Positions 1-12,528 are shown, counted from the first letter of the stretch. The stretch: DNA of 64,000 nt from Lycocorax pyrrhopterus obiensis (GCA_014706295.1 JACSVZ010000004.1:8466465-8530464); one strand, 5' to 3'. Numbers and translations: made by a program. Notes: generated from the sequence alone by a model not told the origin.

Positions 1-453
1 GATGTTGTGAGTTGGTGCCAGCCCCACAGCACTGCAAGCACTACCTTGGCCACGGATTCTCAGCCCCGTGCCAGGACACGCTCCCAGCAAAGGCACGTGA
101 GCATGGGCAGGGAGCACCAGGGAACCCTCAGGGCCTGGGAAGCAGGAGAGATGTCTTCTCCGAATAGCATCTGGCAAAGCCTGGGCAAGATGTGGGGGCA
201 AAGAGCTCCATGTGCAATCTTAGCAGCTGTTTGGTTTTTGTTGGGAAACAGCTAAGCCAGGAAAAAGTCCAATAAGCAGCAATTAGTAATGCTGGTGCAG
301 TTTTACTGCATTGATGTATTTATTTTTCTACTCTTTCTACATCTGAATTTACTTAACTCCTAGTTGGAATCCGAACAGTTGCTCCTTTGAAGGGGTTTGA
401 AGTGCTGTGTGAAGCACCTTCAGTTATGGAGTTCAGCTGATGTTGGATTATTT
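1..453. other. Unique sequence, no gene seen
   Basis: I see no gene, repeat or RNA here. An 82-codon plus-strand frame (7-255) is open, but its low-complexity start and lack of any recognisable motif argue for chance. The first 200 bases are somewhat richer in G+C than the rest. Confidence 0.5.
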
Positions 454-682
454 CAGAATCACAGAATCATTAGAGTTGGAAATGACCTCTGAGGTCATTG
501 AGTCCAACCTGTGGCTGAACCTTCACCATGCCAAGCAGACCAGAGCACTGAGTGCTACATCCAGTCATTTCTTGACCAGGGATGGTGACTCCATCACCTC
601 CCTTGGCAGTCCAAACCAATGTTTAGCAACCTTTTCCATGAAGAAATTCCTTCTGATGTCCAGGCTGAACCTGGTGTAGCTA
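454..682 (-). mobile_element. CR1 LINE fragment, 5'-truncated
   Basis: Read on the plus strand, the left end carries the octamer-like TCAGAATCACAGAATCA followed by a GAGTTGGAAATGACCTCTGA block and GAGTCCAACC. This is the reverse complement of the 3' end of avian CR1 LINEs, so the element lies on the minus strand with its 3' end at the left. It runs to about 680 through the AAATTCCTTCTGATGTCCAG block and then stops matching, the usual 5' truncation. Only 3'-UTR-type sequence remains and no reverse-transcriptase frame is left. Together with the copy at 31798 it resembles one CR1 subfamily, distinct from the copies at 11272 and 38194. The boundaries are by eye and may be off by 10-20 bases. Confidence 0.85.
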
Positions 683-2102
683 CACCCAACCCAGCAAAGC
701 ATTTTTTCTAGGTGATATGTCATTTTTAGTGCATTTCTCCCTTTTCTTTCAGAAAGTTTCTTTGTAGTTACTTGTTTCTTGAAAATTGCGTGTGAAGTCC
801 CCCTAAACAGGAGCTCAGTTCAGTGATATTCAGCCTGCACCACTGCATGTCTTTGGTCTGGATCCTGCAGTAACCTGTAATCAGTTTAAAAATGGTTTAT
901 AATCTATTTACAGTTCCATTCCTTTATCTAGGACATGTTTCTTTGAAGAAGAAATTGCATTTGACAGTGCACTTCACGTTTGAGCGTTGAAATCCAATTT
1001 GTCTGATCCTAGAAAGCTGGCTCCCATGTTTCTGTTAATGAAAACCCTCACGTCATCCTGCTGTCCAAATCAGCAGGAATGACCACTAACCATCCATTAC
1101 CCTGGCTCAGCACGTCACAGCCAAAGCACCAGACAGGTGGGAAGATGGGTATAAACAAATCCCTGACCTCCTGCCAGTCTGATCTTCCCCTTCAGAGCAT
1201 TACAATCTAATTCCATAGGTATCTTCACGTTTTTCTCGGTGTATTTAAAGCCCAAACCATGTTTGCTTCTGTAGCTGCAGGGCTATTTATTGACATTATT
1301 TCAGGGATGAAAGAGCTGACTTAAAGTGAAGGATCGAGATACGTTATCTGCAGTACTATCAGTGTAGCCTTTTTGCTGTGCTTTATAATGAGCTGCAGGC
1401 TGGCAGGCACAGCATAGAGAGTGTTTGCAAATGTGTATGTTTTGTTTAAAAGCTGAGGAGCAGAATAGTTATTATTTTGGGATCTGTGCCTAATGCAATT
1501 TTCCAGTAGTAACTAAACCAGATAGTGCCCTCAATATTTGTTTGCTTTTTTTGCAGTGAAGTAGGAATAGTGTGGATATTGTAAGATGGGAGTGAAGCGC
1601 TAAGCAGGAGCAGTATTTACAAAGGCATTTGTACTTGTGTTTTTCAAGTATTTCTTCTCCATTACGCTTCACTAATGACCTTTCAAGTCCTTTCCAAGTT
1701 TACATTTCTTCAATTTTATGAATCTTATTTTTAAAAAATAAGCTCTCATTCATTCTTTCCTCCAACAACCTTTAAATTATGGAAAAGTACTTGTAATTCT
1801 AAGTAAATGTTGGAATAGTAAATTGTTCTAAATTGATGATCTGCTGTAGAGCTTAACCTTGGTGATCAGTGAGGAGTTTATGTAACGTCACATCTGTTTC
1901 TCCTAAACCTGGGAGGAAGATCCTGACAGCGTTGTCACATTTGCTTTCCTAACCTGGAATATCTCGATCTAATTGTGCATCTCTGAATCATCAGTTACTT
2001 TTTTTCTTGGAGAAACAGAGATTGTTCTTAACTGTCAACACCCAGGAAAATGAAACGGGAAGACTGAAGGTTTCTAAAGCTATGCAGGAGGCATAAGAAA
2101 GA
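683..2102. other. Unique sequence; possible 3' UTR on minus strand
   Basis: There is no gene or repeat that I recognise. If the minus-strand candidate terminal exon at 2103-2343 is real, this stretch would include its 3' UTR. The nearest clear AATAAA on the minus strand that I noticed is around 1286-1291, which would give an untranslated region of roughly 800 bases. That link is inference only. Confidence 0.35.
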
Positions 2103-2343
2103 TTATCTGAATAAACTTTCTTGCCATGTCCATGTCTGATAATTGAAGGAAGACACATCTGCTGCCACTGAATTGCTGCTGTTGGTTTGCATGACTCCTT
2201 GGCTTTCTGTTCCAAATTGCTTGACATCAAATACAGACATCTTGGAAAGAGGGCTGGCAGGAAGGCAGTTTCCCAAAGGCATTGCCTGACATGGGAACCT
2301 TGGAGTTGGTGCTGTTCTAGTTCCAGCTTCCAGCTCTGAGGAT
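2103..2343 (-). CDS. Candidate terminal coding exon, unknown protein
   Basis: On the minus strand a good acceptor (CAGCTGCTGCAG, AG at 2344-2345) is followed by one phase base and 79 open codons ending in TAA at 2103-2105. The predicted C-terminus is serine/asparagine-rich and ends FNYQTWTWQESLFR. I do not recognise the family and see no catalytic motif, signal peptide or membrane segment. The upstream candidate at 2714-2879 ends with two phase bases, which fits the one leading base here. Against this, another frame of the same DNA is open for 130 codons (1991-2383), so the lack of stops alone is weak evidence. Purine use at first codon positions is only mildly coding-like (45 of 79). It could equally be intronic chance. 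Confidence 0.2.
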
Positions 2344-2713
2344 CTGCAGCAGCTGGAGATAAGTAAATGGTGCGGTGGCTCATGTTATGGCACTGAGGAA
2401 ATGAACTTTATGTAAAGTTTGTGTTACTTTATCAAGACTGTAAAATGTTCTGGTAGCGCAGTTTCCTAATTGAGCTTTGCCTGTTACTTAGTTCCTGACT
2501 GGGAAATGATATTAACACTGGGATGCTGGATTTTCTGCTTAAAAATAAGAAGGCTGAAAAGAGGCAGAGCTGAAATGTATTTTTGGAGAAGACACTGAGC
2601 AAAATGGACTGGAGCTCAGTTGCCAACAGAACAGAAAACTCTTGAAATCGTCAGCCTGAGAAGGTGCTGGACATGGCACTGTTATATTATTTTCCTCTCC
2701 ACCTTCAGCTTAC

Positions 2714-2879
2714 TTGGTCTTGTCTTGAGCCTCCTTTCCTTGGTAGAGGTCTCTGCACAGGTGTAGAAGTTTCTTCTTCAAGCAGCTCGACTGCAGCGTT
2801 TGTGGGAGCAGCACCCTTCCTCGTGAGCCGAGACCATGTTCCTTTTTGATAGAAGATCGCAGTGCCTTTAATAAGCCAT
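2714..2879 (-). CDS. Candidate internal coding exon, unknown protein
   Basis: On the minus strand the 3' boundary is a good donor (ACCAA|GTAAGC). The reading frame that joins the next candidate exon in phase is open for 54 codons back to the AG at 2880-2881. The peptide is basic and leucine-rich, with the segments GLLKALRSSIKKEHGLGS and KKKLLHLCRDLYQGKEAQDK, which suggests amphipathic helices. I could not place it in a family. The acceptor used for this length is poor in pyrimidines. A better one (CCCACAAACGCTGCAG) lies further in and would shorten the exon. A second frame is also open across the same DNA. The call rests on the donor, the phase match and the helix-like composition only. Confidence 0.2.
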
Positions 2880-3715
2880 CTCAGTTGAGCTGTGATGTTT
2901 AAAACAAGATGATGAGACTGTACCTGGAAGCAAATTACAAAAGGGTATTTCAAAACCTCTTGAGTGAAACAGTGGCTAAATAAACACTGCCCTGGGCATA
3001 GAGTTAAGGGCAGTAGAGAGAGTCCTTTCTGCAAATGCTTCCCTCTTCCAAGGTCCATGGAGGCAGTTCCCCTTTGTATACCTGGGTAATCTCTGACTGA
3101 GGGTGCTGGTAATTAAACAGGGACTCTCTGTTCGTGAAGCATGTGCCACCAAATGCTAATTGTGCAGGAATTAGCAGCAGTGGAGGAGGCCATATGGAGA
3201 GCATGTCATACATAAGGTTACATTGCCTGGCAAGAATACAAATTACCTGGTGCTGAAATCTGAAAAGCTGAGCAAGTTGTTGAGAAGCAGGTGGGGTCTG
3301 AAGAACCACATGTGGAGATTTGATTTACAGAGAGAGGATAGAACAGGAGTTTCTTCTGGAAATGATAGCAGCTCTCTGCTTTTGATGAGCCATTCCAGAA
3401 CATGGGAGATGCAGCTGCCTGGTCCCCCTCTCACATCCAGGCTGTTGAATCACAAGCAGTTTAATTACTTTCAGTGTAGTGACTCTGTGTGTTTTAAAAG
3501 CTAAAGACACGAGACATCAGCACTTTCAACACAGCTCTGATTGCATCCTTGCATTTTGTTCTGTCACAGTGTGTTCTCCTTGGAGTGCAGTTCTGGAGCT
3601 TTGGAGTTTATTTGCTTTTAATTGTATCTGGAAATCAAGTTCTTAAGGTACTAATAGGTTGAATAAGAGCTCCTTTTTTAAAAAATTTAATTTCAAAGCA
3701 CTTGTTTTTCCTTAC
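2880..3715. other. Open frames with splice-like signals, undecided
   Basis: The minus strand here is open for about 100 codons (3004-3309) and contains several donor-like sites: CAG|GTATAC near 3080 and CAG|GTAATT near 3246. There are also acceptor-like sites, CCTGCACAATTAG and TGTGGTTCTTCAG. More exons of a minus-strand gene could lie here, but I could not find one set of boundaries that keeps phase with the candidates on both sides. I leave it uncalled. Confidence 0.25.
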
Positions 3716-3760
3716 TGAATTTTCATGTTAATGGCTGGTGGTTTAATGAAAAGATCTTTG
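3716..3760 (-). CDS. Candidate 45-nt exon, very tentative
   Basis: The minus strand shows acceptor CTTGTAAATCTTAG at the right edge and donor ATTCA|GTAAGG at the left edge. The frame with one leading base is open and reads KDLFIKPPAINMKI. It would follow the candidate at 3846-3903 in phase (two trailing bases plus one leading base) across an 85-nt gap. An exon this short is open in some frame by chance most of the time, so only the splice signals and phase match speak for it. It does not join the candidate at 2714-2879 directly in phase. Confidence 0.12.
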
Positions 3761-3845
3761 CTAAGATTTACAAGCAAGCCAAAGTTTATAATGGAGGTTC
3801 AGATAAGCAGCTGAGCCACAAACTTTGGATAAAATAAATGCTTAC

Positions 3846-3903
3846 AAATCAGCTTCATTTTGTTTCTGAGCCCCTGTGCCAGCTACAAGAATTCTCATCA
3901 AAA
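3846..3903 (-). CDS. Candidate 58-nt exon, very tentative
   Basis: The minus strand has acceptor TTCTGTTAAAATAG and donor TGATTT|GTAAGC. The frame with two leading bases is open for 18 codons (LMRILVAGTGAQKQNEAD). The two trailing bases fit the leading base of the candidate at 3716-3760. No family was recognised. Another possibility is that both are chance splice-like pairs in intronic DNA. Confidence 0.12.
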
Positions 3904-6900
3904 CTATTTTAACAGAACTCAGAGCATGACTAATACTTAGTGGGAAAGATTTGTGCAAACAAAAATGGCCCAAGGAGTTCAGATCTGCAACAAAATATTT
4001 AACAGAATAAAATCCCAAACTTCTCATGCATCAAGTAACCTTTTCCCCCAAGGAAGAGTATTATGGCTTCAGTGTAGAAAGTGTAGCACAGCCTTTTTGA
4101 AGAACATCAGTGACCAAAATGTTCTACGTATTGGAGACATCTACAGGGAATGTATTTTTTTAAATTGAATTATCTTACTCATGCAAACTGCTTCTTCCAG
4201 ATAAACAAAACCAGACAGGCTGTAAGCAGATTATTAAAATATTGGACAATTAAAGCAAACTCTTAGAAATACAAACAATTTTGTGTGTTCTCAGTTTAAC
4301 CTAAAGGCTGCTACCACAAGTGTATGTAAACCAGGCCTTGTAAACATCTCAGCTACATAAGTTCTAGGACCCAGCAGCAATTACTCAAGACTTTAACCTC
4401 CCATTAGAATAAGGTTTCCATCTAAACTAGATTGAGAACTGGGAGTTGAAGTCGTTCTGCACCTAGTCAGGAGCACTCAGCATCATGGAAAATCAGTGCT
4501 CCCAAGCAGCAGAGATTCCATGAGTAAATTCCTTTAATCACAGAGGTGTTTGCTCTAGTTTGTGCATTGTAAGGAAGCCAGAAGGAGAGGAAGTAATGGT
4601 TCTGTAAGTTATCCAGTGTCAGGCTCTGTATCCAGCACTGTGATTTGTTTTGAAGTGGAGATGGCAGATAATGACACAGAAACAGAGTCTGCCCAAAGCA
4701 CCTTTATAGCTATGTTCATATGAGCTCAGGGAAGGAGGAAAGCACTCCTGTGGGAATTTATGGCACAGAGGTGTGTCTATTAGTCTGTGGGATTTGTCCA
4801 GTTGTATTTTATAAAATCATCCTCAATTCTGTGTAGCAAGGCCATTTCTTGGGGTTTATCTGTCTGTATAAAGTACAGGATTATGATATAAAACAGTGCT
4901 GATGTAGTTGGTTTTGTTGCTTGATCTTGGGTTTAATAGAGACAATTTAGGCTTTGCTCTTGCTGTTACTTTGGCTGAATGTGTGTGCATGTTTATGCTG
5001 TCATTCCCTCTGAAAGAATTGGTTTAATCTCAGTTTGCCGTGTTTCCAGGACTTAGCTGGAGCTATAATACTGCTTCTCATGGTGCTGTTATTCCCACCT
5101 GCTGGGAATTGCAGGATGCATGACTCCACAAGTGGCTGAGCCTCATAGAAACAGAGAAGTGAGTGTGCTCAATCCTTCATATACCGTTCCTCCAAAAGGG
5201 AGTTAATGCTTCCCTGTGGGCATGACAAAGGAGCTGTGGAGTTACATTTGCCAAGAGCTCTGGGCTTGGAAAAATTCCCCCTCGGGCCTCCCTAGCTCTC
5301 AGCCCGGTAACTCACCTGGAAGCACAGCTCCTCAGAAACCCGAGGGGAGATTCAGCTCTTTGGAGCCTGATGTACTTCTAGAGGTTTTGCTACAAAAATT
5401 TGGGTAGTAAAAGCTCTATTGCAAACACAACCGTAGAAGCAAATCAGTTCTTTTACTGGCAGGAGTTTGTTTTCTTTGGTGAAATGGTTTTATTGACAAA
5501 ATAACTTAATGTGAGCATGAAACTGCCTGCACTGAGATGTCTGCCGGTACCTTTCAGCGAGGCTCAAAGATTGGCAGACCTTGAGTTTTGGGTAGGGAAA
5601 CGCCACCTGTGACTGCTGAGTGACAGGAACTGAGAATTAGTGTTCCCAGTATACAAAATAGGCGGTTGTGATTGATTGCTGCTGTCAGTTAAATAAGGAG
5701 GAAGATTCTGCAATCCACACTAATGGACTTGAGATACTGAAATTAAATTTAGGAGTGAAAAATGTCCTGGCTCATCCACTCAGTTGTAATTGTATACTTG
5801 CAATTCCTTCATCTGGGCTGGACCTAAAATATGTACTTTGGTGATCAGATTAAATGAAATTTTAATGATCAGCTGGGGTTATACAAAATGCTAATTAAAC
5901 CCAGGGAAGTCTATTAATATAATTTGCTTTGGGACAAAACAATTTAAGAACTGGAAACATTATTTGTAGAGCCCTGTCATTTCCTAAGTACAATGTTTGA
6001 GTCTGGAGACAAGAGACAAAAAGTGGAATTCTTTGTGTAGAACTGAGAAGGGCTGAGTGTATTTTTAACATGTTTTATACTTTCTGGTGTCTTTAGTTCA
6101 CTCCTGACTTCTGGCACCAACACGAAGTAGCCCTGTACATTTTAAGCAGCACAAAAAGGAACCTCCGTGACTTGGTTTGAAGAAATGCCCTCTTCACCAG
6201 CAAAGGCACCTGGAAGTTGAGTGGGCATTGGAAAACAAAAGAAGGGCTCAAATACCATTTGGATTTATGTTTAACTCTTCTCCTGTCAGATTATATGCTT
6301 GAAAATGAGCTTTGTAAAGCATGGGGAGAACTGTTTGTGCCTTTTCTGGACCCCTGTTTTTAATGTTGGTTGGATTTCCTATCCCTTGAGGACTCGTTAA
6401 AAGCAGATTTGTAGTTACTTCATCCTATTTTTTATTCTGCATTTTAGGAAACATTTAACTTTCGAATTTCTAATGAAATAAAGAGAAGAAAACGTTGGAT
6501 TCCTTGTTTACCATTACTTTGGAGGCCTGGTGGAGGATGAATTGTTTGTCTTTTTGGCTTCCAGGAGTCGAACACAGGCTCTTTGGCATTAAAGAGAAAA
6601 TCAATGATAATAAAAAAATCATTAAAAGGATGGTAAAACCTAATAATCTTCAGGTGTCCCAGAAAGCACTTGCAAACAGGTTATGAAGCTGGAGTTTAAA
6701 CCTGTAAATAGTTTTTTCTTCCACAGCTGACAGATTTAAGGTCACCCATCTTGTGATGTGGCAGGCATTCCTTTCTGTCAGATCAATACCACTATGAAAG
6801 TGGTCATGTAGCATCTTTAAACCCCTTTGGTATCTTCTTCTGGTCTCTGATGCAAAGGGCAAATGCGTGAGGCATCTTATCTGAGCTCCTGCAGATCATT

Positions 6901-8105
6901 ATAAAACGTTATATTTTAGCACTATGAAATGTTGTGTCCTTAAATATATGTGTGAATTGTACTGAGGCAGTTCCAGTCTCCGTTTTTAAGCCGAGATGAT
7001 TCAAATTGGAAAATTCCATTTTAGGAACTTCAGATAAAGTTTGAAAAGCATCAGAGTCACTTGTCTGGAATTCACATTTTGAAACTGAGCAGAATGTAAA
7101 GATTACTCCAGGATGAATGTTATGAGTTCAGAACAGAACATCAGTGAGAACTGCTGGGTTTTTCCAGAATTTTTCATATTTAATACCTCCATTAGACCTC
7201 AAGGTTAATTTAAGAATCCTGTCTTTGTAAAACAGCTCAAAAATGTATTTTAATGAGGGCATACAAGGGGAAAACATCCACAGCTACGTCAGTTCCACAT
7301 AAAAACTAACATAGTTTTTAAACAGCTGAACTTTTTTCTGACTGCTGTCCCTCTGCTGGTTTTGGTTTGATGTACAGGTTTACATTCTGCACTCTGAAGT
7401 GCTAATGAAAGAGTGGGAAAGTGGATTTTGGTTTCTATTACATACTGACTTCAAACCCTGTGATCCGTGTAAGCCCTTTCTTTGTCATTAGTTGACGTAG
7501 GATGAAGCTGCAGCAGCAGAGGAGCTCCGTGTTCCTTTGGGAAATAATGTTGGACAGGCACCCCTCTTTCGTGGGGCTTTGTAAGTATAGGCAGGACTTT
7601 AATAGAGATGCTTGGTCTGGCTAGCTGGTGATTAATCATTTAAAAGTAACTAAAGTTGAACCTCAGAGACAAGCAGCCACAGAATCAAAAATTCTCTAGG
7701 GGTTTTCACAGCAGGGTGAATAAATGTGCAAAAACAGCCTCTTGTGAAGGAGTTCTGTGCTTGTACTGCTCTACCCCACCAGGAATACTTAACACTGCTG
7801 AACTGTTATTAAAGAGGTGTATGAAGAAATTAAGGAAGTTTAAAACCAAACAGAAAAGTAATGAAGAGGGATCTCCTGAACCAGATGTGTCTGTTTATAT
7901 TGCAATTGCTGGATGAAGATTTGTGACTTAATATAGGTTCTGTTCTTAATATAGTAGTTGATTATTAAATTTGCCCTTTGTGGAAACCATTCCTAAGGGA
8001 GGAGGAAAAAAATAAATCAAGCCCATGCTCATCCTCTTTGAATATCAACAAAAGCAAGTTTGAGCTGTCAGAGTATCTGTGCCTGGTGTTCTGGGGACCC
8101 ACCAT
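3904..8105. other. Unique sequence, no gene called
   Basis: This is AT-rich unique DNA without a repeat I can name. Short open frames on both strands match nothing I know. The one with the most protein-like composition is the end of a plus-strand frame (about 7785-7914), a basic stretch including KKLRKFKTKQKSNEEGSPEP before a stop, preceded by an acceptor-like CTGCTCTACCCCACCAG. I do not call it a gene. Confidence 0.4.
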
Positions 8106-8139
8106 AAATATATATATGTGTGTGTATATATATATATTT
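8106..8139. repeat. TA/TG microsatellite
   Basis: Alternating TA with a TGTGTG core (TATATATATGTGTGTGTATA and so on). This is a simple sequence repeat prone to length change. It also forces the tyrosine/isoleucine run in a minus-strand frame crossing it, which is therefore an artefact. Confidence 0.9.
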
Positions 8140-8697
8140 AAAAGCTTTTAAAATGTATTTTTGGTATGTATAAACAAGAAACCACTGCCACAAAAAGACT
8201 AAAGCACTTGTTCTGCAAGGGCTCTGCTGCTTCTTGTGATGCTTTGGCTTTATTTTATTAAGTGTAAAGCTTGGGAAGGGTTTGTTATCATTTCTCCTGG
8301 TCTCCCAGGAGCTGGAAGCTGCTGCTGTCACCAAGGCAAGAATAATGGTACAAGATAGATGAAGGTGGTGCCAAGAAGATTTTTCATGCTTTTATCTTCA
8401 AAGCAATGATTGGCATTTGCCAAGAGTTATGCAAAACTTTTGTAGGTTTGTTGTGCAGAAATTAAATATACAAGATACTTAAAATGGAGAAACCCCACCA
8501 ATTTGCCATGCAGGTATAAGTTTAGGTGCTGGTCAGCATGAAAAATTAGTTGTACTAGGATGAGTTTAAGCCTGTCTCTGAAATTAAAATGGTAGGTTTT
8601 TTCTTTGTACTAGTAGTAAAATGACTAAATGTTGAAATTTGTTGTTTAAAAAGGATGTCAGAAAGCAGTAATTCTGAGAAAAATCTGGAGGCTACAA
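8140..8697. other. Unique sequence, nothing seen
   Basis: AT-rich unique DNA between two microsatellites. No gene, repeat or RNA was recognised. Confidence 0.5.
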
Positions 8698-8790
8698 GTC
8701 TAATATTGCAAATTATATGTGTATGTGACTAGTATATCTAATGTATAAGTGTATATATATAACTGTAGTGTTAATGTACACACACACACG
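8698..8790. repeat. Imperfect TA/TG and CA simple repeat
   Basis: A loose TATG/TATA-rich stretch with a pure GTATATATATA run near 8751-8761 and a CACACACACAC run near 8779-8789. It is degenerate compared with the tract at 8106. Confidence 0.7.
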
Positions 8791-11271
8791 CTATACATTG
8801 CAAATTAAAGTGAATTTGGTGAAGTACCATACAAATTATTACAATTGTAAACACTGCTTTATGCAGAAAGCAAAAATACTGTTTTTGACTCATCTGAGTA
8901 ATGGCCAAGAGCTGTGACAGAGCAGAGTTTATAAAACAAGGAGAAGAAAAACAATATCCTCTGCAGCCAAAAGAACCCAAACACGCCTTATCTTCCCTGC
9001 TGTGTTCTGGGGGAGAACAAGTGGCAGCAGCCATCAAAGTAGGCAGCGCTGGCTGTGGACAGGATGTGGGTGACGAAGCGATAATTAAATCCCTTTCTCT
9101 GGCTGCCTGAGCCTGCTTTCAACTCCACAACACAGATAAAATGTCTTGCCTTTGCAGAAGCTCAGCCTGTTCTCTGCTGTAGAAACCCAAAACTTGGTTG
9201 CTGTGAAAGCTTTCTTTCCCAGACAAGTCTCCCAAGTTGTTCTGGTTTCCTCATCTCCCAGCTGAGGATGCATCTCACTGGTGCTTCTCCTGACTAGCAC
9301 ATGGAGACTTCAAGACAGTGAGCAGCAGTCACTTTCTGTCTGCAGGCAGGTGCCCGAGGACCTGAAAGTCCTTTACCCAAATTAGCTGTTACCTTGAGAT
9401 GCCCAAGACATCTTCATTTGCTGCTCATCGTAGTGAGCTCTTCCCTAAGCAGTTCCTTTGGGAATTGGAGATACCAGTGTGTTCCCCTGGACTACATAAA
9501 ACATGGTGTAAGGTAACATTTGGTTATACAGAAATGCAGTAAATCTCACAATTTTTTTTATCTGTCATGGTTTTATTTAATTAAGTGGCACTACTCTAAT
9601 CATCAGTTAACTGCCTGAAGTTTGGATGGTACTTCATTGACTCAGGGCAGCCTGGTACTGCTTTTTTTTTGTTTTTATATTACAAATGTAATTGAAGTTT
9701 CATCATTCAGAACTTACTTCTCTCTGTAAGGGAACATCAGGCTGTGTGCTGAGCTTTCTCCTGACGTTGGTCCCAAGAGACTTTCCCTGGACTGGCTGTC
9801 CTGAGTCACTGCCATGTGTTGAGCATTCTCTCAGGCCCAGCTCCAGGAAAGCACTCAGGCATGTATAGAACTTGTGATTGTAGCTTCAATTGGTCATTGA
9901 CATCAGTGGGAATACTGACGTAATAAAAATTATGCACATGATTAAGTGCTTGGCTGGGCAAAAGCCTGAGCTAATTCTCTTTTGTAAGCAGATTTGGACA
10001 CAAATTGACACTACATTTCTGTTTTCTTTAATTTATTATGGGAATTTAGGGTGAAGGTAATTTAATCTCCCATCAAAGACTTCAGCAAGCACAAGCATTA
10101 GAACAAAACATTTTAAAGTAATTATAATAAAGCTTGTCAAAACCACTTAGCATCATATAGCTAAGATGTTACTGGGCCCAAGCTCTCTTAGTTTAAGTTA
10201 CCTGAGACCTTAAAGGGGTGCTTGAAAGCAGATGATTAAATATAAAATAGCAGCAAAAGAATGCCTTTTTATTTCTGGTTATTAAATTTAGGGAATAATG
10301 TATCTGCATGAAGAAGCAGAACTATATTCAAGTTATCCATCTACATCACAAGTCTCTGTGTACCTTTGTGATCAAATCACCTTTCCTGGGTTAGGATCAG
10401 GTGTAAACCTAACCCACAGCTCTGGAGCCAGCTGAGGGTGTGCTATGTATTCATTACCTCTATCTCTGAAACTGCTGTGCTGCATGGAGTTTTTGGCATC
10501 TGAGTGAAGTGTTGGTGCCCAAACCAGCGTTGGTGCCTAAAAGCGTTGAGCTGACTCCGATTTGCTCCGTACGTATTCTGGTGATGTGAAGGTGCTGCTG
10601 GTGGAGGGAAGGAGGAGAAGCTGGATGCCCGCAGATTTGATTCGGTGCTTTGCAAAATGACCACGCTGCTGTGTCTGATTGCTCTGTGCAGGGTTATGAT
10701 TGCGTCTGAGATGCTTTCATTTATTAAATGGGTGTGAGCTAGTGTTTATAAAAAAATATCTGCGTGACAGGCTCAATTTTCAAGGCATACAGGCAATAAT
10801 TCTGTACTAAACAAAAGGCTGGCATGGCTGTCTTGGGTAAATGCTTATTACTAGAAAATGCTAAGTGAACTGGTTGGCTTTCTTTCAAAACTTAAAAGCA
10901 GTGGTGCTTTCTATTGGACCTGAACACTTGCTAAATGATTTCTCCTCTGTTTCACTGATGGCAAGAGAAACAAGAGCTGTATTCTGTCTTCACATCACTT
11001 CTGTGAAGCTTGTGGTATTATTTCAAATAGGATGTTTTTAGAAAACGGTGCAGTTGAGGCTTTCTTTGATTTTTTTCAATAAATGTATATTTAAGTTGCC
11101 TTTATTCATGATATCATTTTTTATTTGACGTATTTCCCGGTAGTGAGTTGTCTTCATGCAATGCAGGAAGTTTTCTGGCTACACGAGGTGGCTGGAGCTG
11201 GTGTCATGAGCACCAAGCATGTGCCTCATTTAGCTCTTTTTCTGTTTTGGTAGTGTCACTTCATCATACAC
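8791..11271. other. Unique sequence, no gene called
   Basis: No recognisable gene or repeat. 9950-10230 is AT-rich, stop-rich on both strands and free of simple repeats, with an appearance like conserved noncoding DNA. That is only an impression, since no comparison was possible. Confidence 0.35.
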
Positions 11272-11480
11272 CGAATCACAGACTTGTTTGGATTTGAAGG
11301 GACCTTAAAGACCACCACCTAGTCCAACGCCCCCTGCCATGGGCAGGGACATCTCCCACTATCCCAGGTTGCTCCAAGCCCTGTCCAACCTGGCCTTGGA
11401 CACTTCTGAGGATGGGGCATCTGCACCTTATCTGGGCAACCTGTGCCAGGGCCTCCCCACCCTCACAGGGAAGAATTTCA
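11272..11480 (-). mobile_element. CR1 LINE fragment
   Basis: The left end has CCGAATCACAGACTTGTTTG (a degraded octamer and linker). The well-kept CR1 block CTGCCATGGGCAGGGACATC follows, then CCCAGGTTGCTCCAAGCC and CTGGGCAACCTGTGCCAGGG. The orientation puts the CR1 3' end at the left (minus strand). It is closely similar in layout to the copy at 38194, so the two are probably of one subfamily. It is truncated after the AAGAATTTC block near 11480. No coding capacity remains. Confidence 0.9.
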
Positions 11481-12528
11481 CCATTGGTTTTGTGAGAAGA
11501 GGACATTAAAAAAAAAACCAACCTATTTCACAGTAGTTTTGTAAACAGAAGTGTAGGGTGAAAGGAGAAGCTATTGACAGTTTCTACCCTCTAAAATACC
11601 TGATTGAGCTTTATACCCCAGGAGGTCCATCCAGTCGGTTGTAAAGTCTGCTCTGCTGCCCCAGAGTTTCTCCAGAGTGCTCTGGAACTCAGCAGTCCTG
11701 GTTCTCCAGGTCAGCTCCATCCGTGTGGCACCGCAAGGTGTTCAGCCTCTGTGAGCACCTTGGGTAGTGGGAGCTCTGCTGTTCATCCCGGGAGGAGCTG
11801 TGGAAATCCAGCCCACGATTCCCCAGCCAAATTCACAGTTGAGGTGGATTACGTGTTTGAAAATTAGTTTGGAGCTGAGTTAACTCAGTAGCAAAATTGC
11901 CTATCAATATTAAACTGAGGAAGTTATTTGGTATTTCTGCTCGAAGAATGGATCAAATCCCTGAATAAGTCATTCTGATGGTTAATTGCTTGCAGAAATA
12001 AAAGGCTGTGACCTTTTCCAGCTCTTGGTTTAGCTTTGCTGTTCAGGCAGTAGTTCTTGTGCAGGCTTCTGTTTGGACAGCTCTTGCATTTTCTCCCAAT
12101 TAATTCCCATCCGGGTTGCTGGAAGTAATAAATCAAGCTTTGGAAAACCAAACAATATTAGTCTTTTGGGGAGGAATGAATAAAGTGAGGTGGTTATTGG
12201 CTTTACAATACAATTGCTATCTATCTCCTGCTCTGGCACATGGAAAAATGAGCAGAGAACCACATTTTTCCATGTAGCCTTGTAAGACACACTTAGCCTG
12301 AGTACATGAACTTTGGTGGTCCCAAAAGTTTTGGGAAAAGAAAGCTGTCAGTTCTGTACCAGACTAACAGTACCTATTAGTGGGAATATAACCAGCTCCA
12401 GAGCTCAGGTCAGCACAACTGGTTTTCATCTCATTTCATGGAGCAGAAGCCATGTGCGCATTCCTGTTAGAGCTTTTGATTTTTTGGAAAATGTTCTGTG
12501 CTTTGTGCTGTGCACTCACTGTTGCTTT
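11481..12528. other. Unique sequence, no gene called
   Basis: Moderately GC-rich at first, then AT-rich. The short open frames on both strands are unrecognised and overlap one another. Confidence 0.4.

Noticed and set aside
440..679. 79-codon plus-strand frame
   Set aside because: It lies inside a CR1 3'-UTR fragment read antisense and so is not a host gene. The same applies to frames at 11276-11521, 31589-32037 and 38211-38851.
8068..8334. Minus-strand frame with an IYIHTHIYIY run
   Set aside because: The unusual residues are the translated TA/TG microsatellite. Nothing else supports a gene.
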